Source of the DNA: Phoma sp. XZ068
Taxonomy: Eukaryota; Ascomycota; Dothideomycetes; Pleosporales; Didymellaceae
Direction of reading: 5' to 3'
Assembly: GCA_004835665.1 (NCBI GenBank)
Contig: RBKR01000005.1
Location: 1,674,001-1,738,000 of the forward strand
Length of the DNA stretch: 64,000 nt
Shown here: positions 20,735 to 32,033 of the stretch, in pieces
How positions within the stretch are numbered: the first letter of the stretch is position 1
How the letters are laid out: every line of letters starts with the position of its first letter
Notes under the pieces: model-generated
Databases searched by the model: none
What the model was told of the DNA's origin: nothing
The model's input: the letters and a program-made list of their open reading frames with translations, nothing else
Program-made: the position numbers and the translations under genes

Positions 20735-22609
20735 CTAAGCAGTCCTCGACTCCTCCTTCATCCTCCTCCTCTCCGCTCTCTCAGGACGCGGATCCGCCAC
20801 CCCCTCAACCCCAGGATAAAACTCCACAAACCCAGGGTCCTTCCACTGCACACCATGCACCTTCGGGCAATCAACCGGTTTTCTACCCTCCCACACACGT
20901 CTCCGACCCCACCGACAATACACCCACGCTTCCAGCACGCGGCGTGTACGTATACCTTTGCCCTTACAACCGGGTTCATACCGCACCTCCTCCGCCAACC
21001 ATGGAGATGTGGAAGTGGAAGTAGAAAGTTCCTCCCACCCCCCAAGCCGACACGCAACAACACCCGGAAACAACCTTATCTGAACAAGTCCCTCATCGCC
21101 CTTCATTCTCTCCCGCTCTTCACCTGACAGCGTGGCGCGCCGCGCTTGTTCAGCCGGGGATATCAGTTGTGCGGTGCCTTCGCCGCGCGGGTGGGTGGCT
21201 ATCATGGCGGCGTGGTTGATGCAGGACATTTCGGAGTGGATGTAGGGATGGTCTTTGTGTGCGTTGGTGAGGAAGTAGTGGGTTTGTGCGTCGAGGCGCA
21301 TGTGGAGGGAGAGCAGGGCCGCGAGGGTGGTTATGCTGTGTAGTTGTGTGAGGAGGGGGGTGGTGGCGGTGATGGGGGTGGGGGAGAGGTGGAGGATGGG
21401 TTTGAGGTGGGTGTATAGGACGGCGACGGTGTTGGTGATGTGGTTGTTGAAATTGGTGGGGAGGCGGAGGGTGGCTGATTGGGATTTGGGTGCTTTGCGC
21501 TTGCGAGAAGTGGTGCGGAAGGAGCGAATTTGGAGGAAGGAGCGGATTTTGCTCGCGTAGAGGGCATTACGTTCGAAGCCTGTGAGTGTTAGCTTACATT
21601 GAGTTTCATACGGGCAAGACTCACCATCGTCGAATCTGTGTTCGAATTGTATGGCGGCGACCTCCTTGATCTGGGCTTCCGTTCCGCCAAAGAACATGTG
21701 CTGGAAGACTTGCTCGGAGATCACGTTTCCAATGATTGCACAGACGAGCGCTTGTCGTTTCTCGGTCGCAAGGAACAGGTCCTCCCAACCGCTCGCACCG
21801 GCAGGACCGCCAGACGCAATACATCCAATGATCTTGACCGTCTCCTTTTGCAAGCTCTTTAAAGCTGACCGCAAATGTGTCTCAGCGGCCTCAAAACCGA
21901 AGTGTTCGTTGGCGAGGTCCTCGATCTGCTCCTGCATCGTCGCTATGCCATCGCGGATTTCGATGTCGCGGCAGGCGTAGGCGGGCTCCTCGAGGTCCTC
22001 GAGCAAGGCTGCAGCGTGGCCATGCTCTTCAAGGAGGTCTCTTGCGCGAAGGTTTGGCTGGGTGGACCATTGCACTTCTGCTGACAAGCTATCCCAAATC
22101 CGCCTGTCCCGTGATTCTTTGAGCTCAGAGGCTGTGGGGGCAGACTTGGGTGCTGGGCTTGGCTTTGAAGTGCTTGGAGTCTGCGCAGGACCTTGGAGAC
22201 TTGCTGCAGCTGTCTGGAGCCTTTTCTGATGTGCGGATAGCTTCTGTCGGTCTTCGATTTCCTGGCGTAGCTGGCGGTCCAACTCGTCTTGGATTTCTTG
22301 CTCCAAGGATTCAACGTCATGTGTGATCTCACCACTCTCCATAATCATCCGTGCCCTGCGAATGACCTCATGGGCTCTCTGCGTAGCGACATCAACTCGG
22401 CAGGTGGGAGCGGTAGGCCCTTGAACGCGCTTTCGCTGTGGTTGCGGGAGCTTGTCGTACCTATCCTCATCGGTCGTATCGACGCCAGCGTCGGAGGGCG
22501 ATTCAACGTCTTCGTCAGTATTGGCTTTGCGTTTACCTAGTACAGGTGCAGGACGCGGAGGCGAGAAGAAGTCGCTAATCCTGCGGATGCCGGTGTTAAG
22601 ATAGTCCAT
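20735..22609 (-). CDS. Nuclear-looking protein of unknown function
   Basis: About 609 residues from exons 22609-21625 and 21579-20735. The 45-bp segment 21580-21624 begins GTGAGT, has a GCTAAC branch site and ends CAG, and is read as an intron; it has no stop, so retention would add 15 residues. The N-terminus (DYLNTGIRRISDFFSPP) is followed by basic, Ser/Asp-rich sequence with likely nuclear signals (KRK, RKR). A charged helical region rich in Glu, Gln and Arg, probably coiled coil, spans about residues 80-140. The C-terminal half has long hydrophobic-helical stretches around HLSPTPITATTPLLTQLHSI and a basic tail. I do not recognise the family. Coding-strand composition changes from C-rich to G-rich near the 3' end. 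Confidence 0.75.
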   Translation of the reverse strand: MDYLNTGIRRISDFFSPPRPAPVLGKRKANTDEDVESPSDAGVDTTDEDRYDKLPQPQRKRVQGPTAPTCRVDVATQRAHEVIRRARMIMESGEITHDVESLEQEIQDELDRQLRQEIEDRQKLSAHQKRLQTAAASLQGPAQTPSTSKPSPAPKSAPTASELKESRDRRIWDSLSAEVQWSTQPNLRARDLLEEHGHAAALLEDLEEPAYACRDIEIRDGIATMQEQIEDLANEHFGFEAAETHLRSALKSLQKETVKIIGCIASGGPAGASGWEDLFLATEKRQALVCAIIGNVISEQVFQHMFFGGTEAQIKEVAAIQFEHRFDDGESCPYETQCKLTLTGFERNALYASKIRSFLQIRSFRTTSRKRKAPKSQSATLRLPTNFNNHITNTVAVLYTHLKPILHLSPTPITATTPLLTQLHSITTLAALLSLHMRLDAQTHYFLTNAHKDHPYIHSEMSCINHAAMIATHPRGEGTAQLISPAEQARRATLSGEERERMKGDEGLVQIRLFPGVVACRLGGWEELSTSTSTSPWLAEEVRYEPGCKGKGIRTRRVLEAWVYCRWGRRRVWEGRKPVDCPKVHGVQWKDPGFVEFYPGVEGVADPRPERAERRRMKEESRTA

Positions 22610-23322
22610 TGTAACGATCTTGGTCAGATTTCAAAGAGGAGGTATGGTCCTAGTGAAGAGACAAGATCAAGAGAAATTGTGAGTCAAGAACGAAAGAGTA
22701 TTGTATGTACTGACGAGGATATAATAGGAGCGATGTTGCTTTGTTCGCCAGTGCATGCCTCGCCTTTGTTCAGCATCAAGCAGAGCTGCATCATGGGCAA
22801 TCGTGGTCCGCAAGGGAGGTGGTTGCCAGTGAACAAAGACATCGATGCGTCAGTGCAGTCCGTACGAAGGGCAACAATAGAGGAGACGATATTTGAAACA
22901 TGGCTGACGATGCGAAAGAAGATAGATCAAGGATAGACTGTCTCTTTGAGTGAGTTGTGAAGTGCAGTGTGGTTGTGTGAGATTTGCCTTAAGGCAAGCA
23001 TATTAAGAGGTATCATTACCATACCCTTCGCCGCCCTTGCTGTATAATTTTACGTGTGGGCGGTGTGGTGTTAAAGGCGTAGACAAGACGTCGAGTTGGA
23101 ATGGTGCACGCGAGTCATGGCCAGTCCCTAGCTATGTCGTCAGCCCTCCGCCCTCCACCTCGGAGCTATGGAGCGCCGCAGATAGTCAGACTGATGGCGG
23201 CAGGACCACGATTCCTCCGCGCCGAAGGTCTGGAGTGCTTATTTAGGAAGTCCTAGAGTACTGATATATCAAGGCCAGAGTGTTTATTTATTTAAACGCT
23301 TGAAGATTCCGTTCATTACAAC
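22610..23322. promoter_or_regulatory. Divergent promoter region between unknown protein and F-box gene
   Basis: About 710 bp separate two divergent start codons. No gene with a recognisable product is seen, although short frames are open. Confidence 0.45.
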
Positions 23323-25270
23323 ATGCGACACCTTCCCGACGAGCTCCTTCTCCAGATCATCGCGTGTACGTCCATACTATGCAGGGTCTCTGAACACTGC
23401 TAACGACACCCCAGACCTCGAGCCGCCAGAACTCGTGAACCTCCAGCACGTCTCGCGCCAATTCCTAAACCTCAGCCGAGACAACAAGCTCTGGAAGCAG
23501 CTATGCTTCTCGCACTCGTACACGGAGCGCCGCCGGCGCCGCCTCGAAATCACGTTTACCTCGCCGCCCGCAGAGACGGACCCACGTCTGGCGGAACTCA
23601 TTGAAGCTGCGAATAGCCTTGCCGACACGTTTGATATTAGGGTGCACAATCCTCGCGCGCCAAGTGCAGAGGCGCAGATCAATAGGAACAAGGAGAAGAA
23701 GCGGGCAGCGCTGCTGAATAATTGGGATCCCAGTGGGATTGGAGAGAAGGTGAATTGGTACCAGGAGTTCGTACAACGCCATGCGCCGCAGCAGCTCAGC
23801 TGGTTCCAGGGTGCCGGGCAAGAGGATGAGGATGCGGTAAAGAGGGAGGCTACCGGCGCCGGCATGCTGTACGATGGCGATGGACTGGCTTCCAAGCTCA
23901 TTGCACCACTGGACGACGGGAGCATCAAGATCTGGGACGCGAGCGCACACAGCACCAGCATAGGGAAGCTCGTCGCCCAGAGCGAAGTTGGTCTATTGTC
24001 GAACAGAGGGCCCGATCTGGACCTCGACACACGTCTCACCCAAAGCCATGCCATTATGACGGAGACCGGTGCTGTGGAGTGCGTCAGTATCGACAGCGCC
24101 CAGCACAAAGCCTTCTTCGCCGTCCAGAACACCCTCAACGAAGTCGACCTCAACACCCTGCAAATCGTATCTCGGACCCCATACCCCTTCCCCATCACAG
24201 CCCTCAGCGAAGCACACCACCCCACGCCCCTAACAGTCGGCACAAACTGGACCCTCCACCTCCACGACACCCGCAAACCCGCTCCGTCATCCTCCCGCGT
24301 CGAGCTCCTAAACACGACCACCTCAACCTCCTTCTCACGCCTCCAGACCGGCGACTTCGGCGGGCATGTCTCCCTCTCCCAACCCGGCGCCCTCTCCATC
24401 GCCCACCTACCCTCCACCCTCGGCGACGGAAACGGCGACATCTGGGTAAGCGGGCGCTTCACCTCCCTCCTAAACTTCGACCGCCGGTTCTTCCCCCGCC
24501 TGCGCGGCACCGTGCACTCCGGCGCCCGAATATCCAGCCTCTCCATAATCCCGCAACCCTTCATCCCCAACACCCTCCGCCTCGGCGCACCTTACAGCTC
24601 CCCCGGACTCCTCCGCGACGCCCGCTCAACACACGGCTACACCCTCATCGCAGCAGGCGAATACAAAGGAAAAGGCAGTCTAGAAACCTACTCCCTTTCC
24701 CCCTCGCCGCTCTACGCAATAAACTCCTCCGACACACGCACAACACACAACACACGCGCCTGCTACCAAAACCGACAAACAGCGTCCTCGTCGAAACTCC
24801 TCGCCGTGGCTCCCCACGGGACGCGCATCGTGTACAGCGACGGCGACGGCAATCTCAAGTGGGTTGAGCGCGACGCGAGTACCCCCGTGCGCGCATTTAA
24901 TATCAATGATGCGGAGGCGCCGCGGGAGAGGGGGCCGCAGGTGAGGTTTAACACCGGCGTGGAGAGTGGGTATGGGGATATTGTGCAGCGGATTATTCCG
25001 ACGCGGGTTGCCTGCCAGGCTAGGGAGGGAGTGCCGGAGATGGGGACGGAGAATCTGGTGGTCTGGACGGGGGATGGGAAGGTGGGGATGGTGGGGTTTG
25101 GGAGGGAGGAGTTGTTTGATGGGGATTTGTTTGAGGATGCGCTTGAGCGGCAGGTGGATGGGGATCAGGCTGATATGAAGTCATTGGAGAAAGAGTATAG
25201 TCTTGAGATGAGGAGGGCGCTGGAGCAGCAGGCTAGGGAGGTGAGGTGGATGAGGGGATATGGCTTGTAG
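23323..25270 (+). CDS. F-box protein with WD40-like repeats
   Basis: Likely substrate receptor of an SCF ubiquitin ligase. Exons 23323-23365 and 23415-25270 with a 49-bp intron inside the F-box; about 632 residues. The spliced N-terminus, MRHLPDELLLQIIAYLEPPE then NLQHVSRQFLNLSRDNKLW, is a textbook F-box. Downstream, segments such as LIAPLDDGSIKIWDAS and LTVGTNWTLHLHDTRKP look like WD40 blades, suggesting a propeller that binds substrate. A basic helix (YTERRRRRLEITF) follows the F-box. No specific orthologue is named. The coding strand is strongly C-rich at 24100-24800 and G-rich after 24900. Confidence 0.85.
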
Positions 25271-25710
25271 ACTTCTATACCCCATGATTGTACGTACACC
25301 GTACAAATATATACATGACATCAGTCGCAGAAAGAGCAATTTCGAGTTGTCATTTTATATTCGTCTTAGTCTATGCTGGACTACATTACCCAGCCCTTGT
25401 GAAACATCCTGAACGCCTATTACCGTCATGGTCATGCCGTCGTGAGCGCCTCAGTAGGCACCTAGTGATCTATGAAGATCGGGTATCAAGATGCGAAAAT
25501 AAACCGAAATGCGAGCGCCATCCATGTGGAAAAGAAAATGATGGCCAGTGCAACAACAGGCCAGTGAAACGTGTCGTTGCGGTGCGACCATGTTTGCTAC
25601 CATCGAGACAGTGTAGTGGTTCATATCCTTCCAGAAATGGTGATTCCTTCTGGCTTGAAAGTCCTCTTTCTCTCAGTACGCTCGACATCTCAAGCTTGTG
25701 AAGTTGTCGC
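25271..25710. other. Convergent 3' intergenic region
   Basis: 440 bp between the F-box gene and the ULS1-like gene, which converge. No gene or repeat of note is seen. Confidence 0.5.
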
Positions 25711-28700
25711 CTAGCGACCCATACCGAAGAGATATCTGAGCTCACGAGCATCAAGACGGGTGAGGTTCTTGCTGCTCCTCTCGTCCAAAGCCGTGTCGAT
25801 CATCTCGCGCTTCTTGTCTTGGATCTCGCAGATGCGATCCTCGACTGTCTCAGGGACCAGGACGCGGTGAACCGTCACCTCCCTTCGCTGGGGCATGCGG
25901 TGAGCGCGGTCGATAGCCTGCTCCTCGACGTACGGGTTCCAGAAGGGGTCCAAGAGAATGACCTGGGAGGCTTTCGCAAGGTTAAGGCCAGCGTTACCTG
26001 CCTTGAGCGACAGGAGCATGATCTTCTCTTCGGGTTGGTCCATAAACTTCTCAACAGCATCAGCTCGATCACCCATCGACATGCTGCCATCGTAGCGCTG
26101 ATATCTAAGCCTCCTCTCGTACATCGGCACTTCGAGAAGATCCAGAAGCGAGGTGAACTGGCTGAAAATGAGAATCTTCTCGGAGGCATCTCTCGCAGCA
26201 ATCTCGCTCACGAGCTCCATCGTCTTCTCGATCTTGGCAGAAGTGATCCAGCTCTTCCGCAGGCGACGTAGGTACTTCTCCTTGGCAGCCTTGTTGCGGA
26301 GGGACTCTTTCTTGAGTTGTGCCAGGGTGACCTTGGGCTTGGCTTTGGCTTTGCCCTTATCCTTGCTGCCCTTCTTCTTCTTGGACTTCTTAGATGGGCC
26401 AGGGTCTGGAGCCTCGTCGCCATCCTCATGATCAGATTTCTCAGCCTCGTATTCGGAGCCTTCCTCGTCGGAAACAACGAAGCCAGCAAGATCGCCCTTC
26501 TCGTTGACGTCATCCTCCTCTTCAACCTCGTCCTCTTCATGATTGTCGTCAGAATCTGAATCTGAATCTTCTACAATCTCCTCTGAAGCGGCTCTGTCCG
26601 CCGGGTCAAGCTTCTCCGGGGCGTGGACCTTGCAAAAGTGTTTGAAGTCAGTGATCATGGCAGCCTTGAGCTCTCCACGGCAATGAGGACACTTTGCCGC
26701 GCCGGCATACTCTTGACCATCCCTAATGCCACGAGTTGGATCAACGAGCTTCTGGACGCACTCTCCGCAGACGGTGTGACCGCACGGCACAATGATCGTT
26801 GGGTTCAGATCTGCCTCGTAACAGATCGGACACTCGAAGCCATCTGCAACCCGTAGTCTCATGACCACATCTGGGGCTAAACCTTGGGCACGACTCAAGA
26901 GGTCGTCCTCTGCAATGTTCTCGGTGGCGGGCTGGCTAAGATCTTTGATGAGATGCGGATGGCAGCAAGCTTGGCGGAGGCGCAAGAGAAGAACGAGTAC
27001 GTTCGCGTAGTTGGCTGTCACGCCAAAGTCAGATCATGTATGAATAGTCGGTGCATCGATTACACTTACCTGACAAGGTACCCCTCTCCAGGTACTTGTT
27101 GAGTTGGAGCTGGGACTTGGTCTCAAGCGCTTTGTAGATTTCCATCTCCTCGTCGCTGAACTCGACAGGTTCTTTTGAGAGATTCTTTCGTGGAAGCTTG
27201 CACACAATCTCACCATCTACAACCGAGTCCTTCTGGCGTCGCAACATTAGCGACTTAAGCAGAACTTGTACGCGCTGCATGGCACGCTTCCTAGTCTCGG
27301 GATGATTGTTTCGTAGTGGCTAGGCGATCGTCAGTATTGCCACTACTGAGTCAGACATGTAAGCTTACCTTGCCAAATTCCTGGTTGAACCTCGACCAAT
27401 CGTTACTGGTGTGTTCGTTAGCAGGCTGACTGGATCATGTTGTCATTGTACTCACTATGGAGGGATTCGAAGGAAACGAATAAGCGGGTACAATTCATCA
27501 ATCGAGTTCATCATCGGTGTTCCTGTCATGACCAGGCGGTGCGTCGCCATCAGATCGTGAGCAGCCTTCGAGCCAATCGTCTGCCTGTTCTTGATGCATT
27601 GTGCTTCATCGATGATGATGCGGTACCTGGGGTGATCAGCAGAAGAATAGTGAAACAAGACGTTGAAGAAACTCACCACATGCATTCGTGGCCCAGTAGA
27701 GCCAACTTCTCCTTGCTCTTGCGGCGAACACCGGTTCTCTGCTCTTCCAAATGCCGCATAGATTCCTTCCGGGTGTCCTTCTGTCGGAACTCCGACGTGA
27801 GGATGCCAAAGGTTGTGAGGACTACATCATACTGGCGGAGCTTGGCAAAGTCTGCGTTCTTGCCGTTGCCATGGTAGATGTAAACGTTGAGCCGATGCCT
27901 CGGGTGGATGTGGCGTTCAATCTCCTTCTCCCATTGCCGCATGAGGGCCACAGGGGCGATGATCAGGGTGGTCTTGCGCAGCGGATCGTCCGATGGCCGA
28001 GCACAAATGAGAGAAATCGCCTGGACTGTCTTTCCCAAACCCATGCCGTCAGCTAGAATGCCGCCTTTGTTAGTGCCAGTCTCCATCTGCACGAATTGTT
28101 AGCTGGTGATTATGTTATAGCCTGGGGTTATCCAGTACCTTGATAAGCCAAGTCAGTCCAATTTTCTGATATTCTTTGAGCTCAGAGCACATGATGTGGG
28201 GCGTCTGTTCACGTCGCTCAGGCGCATCTTCCGCATCATGGGCTGAGACGTTACCAAGGAGGTTCTCGACAGCTTGGACCTCATCGACCGTGAGGGGCAT
28301 GCCATACTCGTCCTCGTTGTCGCTCGGGGCCCACGGCTTGTTAGCGTTACCGATGTATAGAGGCACTTCCGGGGCTACATAAGCTCCGTAAGCTCCGTAC
28401 GCTGGACCGGCTAACGGCTGCTGAACAGGGAGGTGTTGATGCAAAGCATAGCTCGTACCAGCTGGAGTTGGAGCCAGTAAGAATTGCGCAAGCTCCTGTT
28501 CGGGCATAAACTCTTGCCTAAAGGCATCGATGGGCTGCGGAGCGCCGGCCTGGAAAGCATTGTCAAGCTCGGGGAACGGATCTGGAGTGGGAGGGTTTGA
28601 TTGTGTCAGGTCAATCACATTTGACGGTGTTGGGCGACTCGGTGCGTACGGAAGTGTCTGCTGGCGGCTAGGACCAGCCAATGGTGGCCGATATCCAGGA

Positions 28701-29062
28701 GGCTCAGAATTGACCGAATTAGGCGTGTTTGGCGTAAGAGGGCTGGGATTCATGCTGGGCCGCTTCGAGTCAGGGTACATAGCATTGGGCCCAACGCTTC
28801 GCTTGCGCGAAGCGCCTGATGATGAGGCAGGCGACGCTGGTTGGGTGGGCCGAGCAGAACTGTGGTTTGCATAGTTGTCAGGCATTCGCATCGTTGCAGC
28901 AGCCCGCGCAAGCTCGACGTTCCTCAGCTCTTTGTACTGCTCGTTTAGCATCTGCTCGTAGAACAGTCGATCCGCGTAGTCAGGTCCATTCAGTTGCAGG
29001 AGGTCTTCGATGAGGTTGATGTTCTCCTGCAGCTGCTGGATGGAGATTAAGTTGGACGCCAT
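25711..29062 (-). CDS. ULS1: SNF2-family ATPase with RING finger, ULS1/RIS1-like
   Basis: DNA translocase and presumed SUMO-targeted ubiquitin ligase or SUMO-binding remodeller acting on chromatin. Six exons: 29062-28139, 28086-27677, 27626-27456, 27405-27369, 27319-27070 and 27014-25711, about 1031 residues. A SUMO-interaction motif VIDLT lies at residues 149-153 in a disordered Pro/Ser-rich tail. The ATPase has LADGMGLGKT (Lys327) and IIIDEAQ (451-454). An insertion carries a C3HC4 RING from Cys659 (CPIC, CGHTVCGEC, CPHC). The helicase C domain has ILIFSQFTSLLDLL and QAIDRAHRM. An acidic/Lys-rich insert lies between RING and helicase C. The reading frame stays open upstream of this ATG, so the true start may be further 5' on an unseen exon. 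Confidence 0.9.
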
Positions 29063-30102
29063 GGCTGCAACTGGAGAGCTCTCGGCTCCAGCACCGGGGA
29101 GAAGAGCTTGGTCAGACACAGCAGGGACACTTTGCGCGTTTGTCTGCTGGTTTGGTGTTGTGGCAAGAATACCAGGCGTGCCGATGTGGGAGAACTTGGA
29201 ATCAAGGGTGAAATGAGAGGGAAAAGCGTGCGATGAGAGTGAAATTTTAGCGCGCGTGCAAGTCTAGGCTGCTACGCATTTCAGGGAAGGAGCGTGAAGG
29301 GTAAGGAGAGAGCCCTGGAGGAAGTTGCGATCACCGGCTGGCAGAGGCTCGTCGCACAAGGCTTCGAGATAAGAAGCGAATGAGTCTGAGTATGGATCGC
29401 GCAGATGGACGCCTGGTAGCCTGGGCGTCCTGCTACCCGGTAGGCATCGTGTCTAGTCCTGTAATGATGCGCCGTTGGGGTGTTGAGTGAATGAAGCTGT
29501 TCGGACGCGACTATCGATAGGGCAACGACGGCAGGCTGAGCTAAGAATCTTGCATCATCGACCAATAAACATCTGTTTGCACAGGCTGAAACTTTCCAAG
29601 CGGTCAAGGCTTAGCTGAAAACCTCGAGGTGTGCACGAGGAGTTGGTGAGTTGTTCACGAGGCTGAGTCTTTTGCCTTTGTTCCGGTGAGCAAACGTTCA
29701 AGTAACCAAACGATCTGCAGTGTAACGGGCGCTAAGGAGCATAGACATGGCTAAATCACGCGTGTTGTTCAGTTTGCGTTTGAAAGTAACTGAATATCAA
29801 ATCAGGCTATTTGCCCTTGTGACTCGTGTAACGTAGATGGCCCTCGAGAGGGATTTTATCCTGATATGAGTTGCAGACGGGTTAATTCGGGTGTTAGAGC
29901 TAGATCAGGTCATGGCAGACAGAATATTTTTCGACATCTATTCGCGTCTCCAATATATACACATCCTGTAAAATCGAACAAAGATGAAATAGGAAATCTT
30001 TCTTTATCAGATTCAGCTAAGTGTACACAAAATACAGTTGCCGCCTAACGCTCATCCAACCCTCTCTTCTCTCCGTTGTCTACATCTATGCACATCTCCA
30101 TC
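29063..30102. other. Intergenic region upstream of the ULS1-like gene
   Basis: About 1 kb containing the promoter/leader of the ULS1-like gene and the 3' region of MPP-beta. The ULS1 frame is open to about 29223 (encoding for example KFSHIGTPGILATTPNQQ), so part of this may be coding. No other gene is seen. Confidence 0.5.
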
Positions 30103-31771
30103 TTACGACAGCATCCTGCTCATGTCGCCACGGATACGGTTGTAGTCAAGGAGACCCTCGATCTGACCGACAGCAGAGACAGCAATGTCACGGTCCCAAA
30201 GCTTCTTCTGGGCGAAAGCCATGACGTCCTTCTCGGTGATGCGACCAACGACGCGCTCGACCTCCTCAGGTGATAACCTGCGGCCGGTGGTGATGATCTG
30301 GCGACCAATGTCCTCGGCAACGGCGGTTGTGCCGTCAAGGGCGAGAAGAAGCGAGGCCTTGAGCTGAGACTTGGCGCGCTCGACTTCGGCGGGGGAAACG
30401 TTCATCGACAGACGGGACCACTCGCGGAGGGTGAAGTGGACGAGGTCATCGAGCTGGGTGACGTTGTTGGAGGTCAGGTAGATACCCCACAGACTGTGAA
30501 CTGTCAGCAATTGCGATCACATAGTACAAAACTCATAACCTACCCGGTGTCGGAGTACGATGTGGAGAAAGACATGAAGCTGTTGGCCAGGTTGTTCTGC
30601 GAGATGAAAGCGCTGAGCTTGCTGCCGAGGTAGGCAGAGTTGCCCATGGAGCGGTCCCAGTTACCGACGATGGCCTGGGTGACGAGGGCAGTGAAGTAGT
30701 CGGGGTCGCTCCAGCTGACACCCTCGACGGCAATGGCGATGTTGGCGCTGCCCATGGTGTCGTCACGGAGCCTGACCTCAGAGCCGATGAACTCGGGCTT
30801 CTGCTTCTGCTCCTGGGCGACGGCCTTGTGGGAGTAGTCCACGGGCTCGGCGGGGAGGTTGGCGAAGTGCTTCTCGGCGAGCTCGACGAGCTGCTGGTGG
30901 GGGATGCCGCCAGCACCGACGAGGACCATGCGGTCGGCGGTGTAGTTGGTCTTGATGTAGGTCTCGAGGTCGGAGCGCTGGATGCTCTCGATGTTCTCCT
31001 TAGGGCCGAGGATGGTGCGTCCGAGGGGCTGGCCCTGGAAGGCGGTGGCGTGCAGGTGGTCGAAAACGACCTCCTCAAGCTGCTTGTCGACCTCCTCCTG
31101 CTCGCGGAGGATGACGTCGCGCTCGCGCTCGATGGCAGAGTTCTCGAGCTTGGAGTTCTGGAGGATGTCGGAAAGAATGTCGACAGCGGCGGGGACGTCG
31201 TTGTTGAAGGCCTTGGCGTAGTAGACGGTGTTCTCGCGCTGTGCATCCATCAGTATCCGGCCGATGCCCGGTGCAGACAGTGTCCAGGACGTACAGAAGT
31301 GTAGGCGTTCAGGTGGCCGCCCATGTTCTCAATCTCGAGCTCCAGCTGCTGCTGGGTGCGCTTCTCGGTGCCCTGTCCCAACAATTAGCATCCGCGGCCA
31401 TCCCGCGCTGGCCGGGTGGCTCCATACCTTGAAGGCAAGGTGCTCGAGGAAGTGAGCGGTTCCGTTGGTCTTGTCGGTCTCGGCGCGAGAGCCGGCGTCG
31501 ATCCACACACCGACGGTCGATGTCTGAGCCCATGGGGAGTGCTCGGTAGCGATCTGCGCGGGAGGGTCAATTGCAGTCCTGGTGTCTCCTAGAGAGCCGT
31601 CCATACCGTGAAGCCGTTGCTGAGGGTGGTGCTCTCCGTCTTGGAGCCGTAGGTGACGGGCGTCGCAAGGCCTCTTGTCAAGGGTGACGCCTTTGCGGAC
31701 TTGACGCTCTTGATGGCGGCGCGAGAGCGCAAGCTCCGCTGGAAGTTCAGTGCGAGCTGCCGGGAAGCCAT
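30103..31771 (-). CDS. MAS1: Mitochondrial processing peptidase beta subunit
   Basis: Catalytic half of the matrix peptidase that removes presequences from imported proteins; in many fungi it is also a core subunit of the bc1 complex. Five exons: 31771-31607, 31553-31428, 31372-31295, 31238-30544 and 30493-30103, about 484 residues. An Arg/Ser-rich presequence (residues 1-40) targets the matrix. The inverted zinc motif HFLEH (His89, Glu92, His93) is intact, with the downstream acidic helix ERERDVILREQEEVDKQ supplying the distal Glu. GFTIATEHSPWAQTSTVGVW and the C-terminal peptidase M16 fold fit the family throughout. Introns are 53, 55, 56 and 50 bp. It is divergent from SDH4. Confidence 0.96.
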
Positions 31772-32033
31772 TGCGTCGGCTCGCTGTGGGAGAGGATGGC
31801 GGATGTGGGGGGCGGGAGGTAGGTGATGCAAACCTAGGGCTGGAAAGTGAAGTTGCAACTGCAAGTTTGGGAAGTCACATGATCCTTTTTCGCAGGCAAG
31901 CACGACCGGGTGCATAAGCAAGCGCGCTAATTGGCCCAGGCGGGCTCCACCTCTACCCTCGGCCATTGAGACATCATCGACGAACATCTACCGGGTGTGC
32001 ATTTGCTCGTCCTCCCTCCACCTCACCACCGCA
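31772..32033. promoter_or_regulatory. Shared divergent promoter of MPP-beta and SDH4 with CCAAT box
   Basis: These 262 bp separate the two divergent start codons. ATTGG at about 31930-31934 is a CCAAT box in reverse, the site of the fungal HAP/CBF complex known to activate respiratory genes. Both flanking genes encode mitochondrial proteins. Joint control is inference. Confidence 0.55.

Noticed and set aside
23377..24573. 398-codon antisense frame over the F-box gene
   Set aside because: Caused by strong C bias at third positions of the real gene; no recognisable motif.
30828..31304. Antisense frame over MPP-beta (158 codons)
   Set aside because: Leu/Val/Gly-rich shadow of a highly biased gene.
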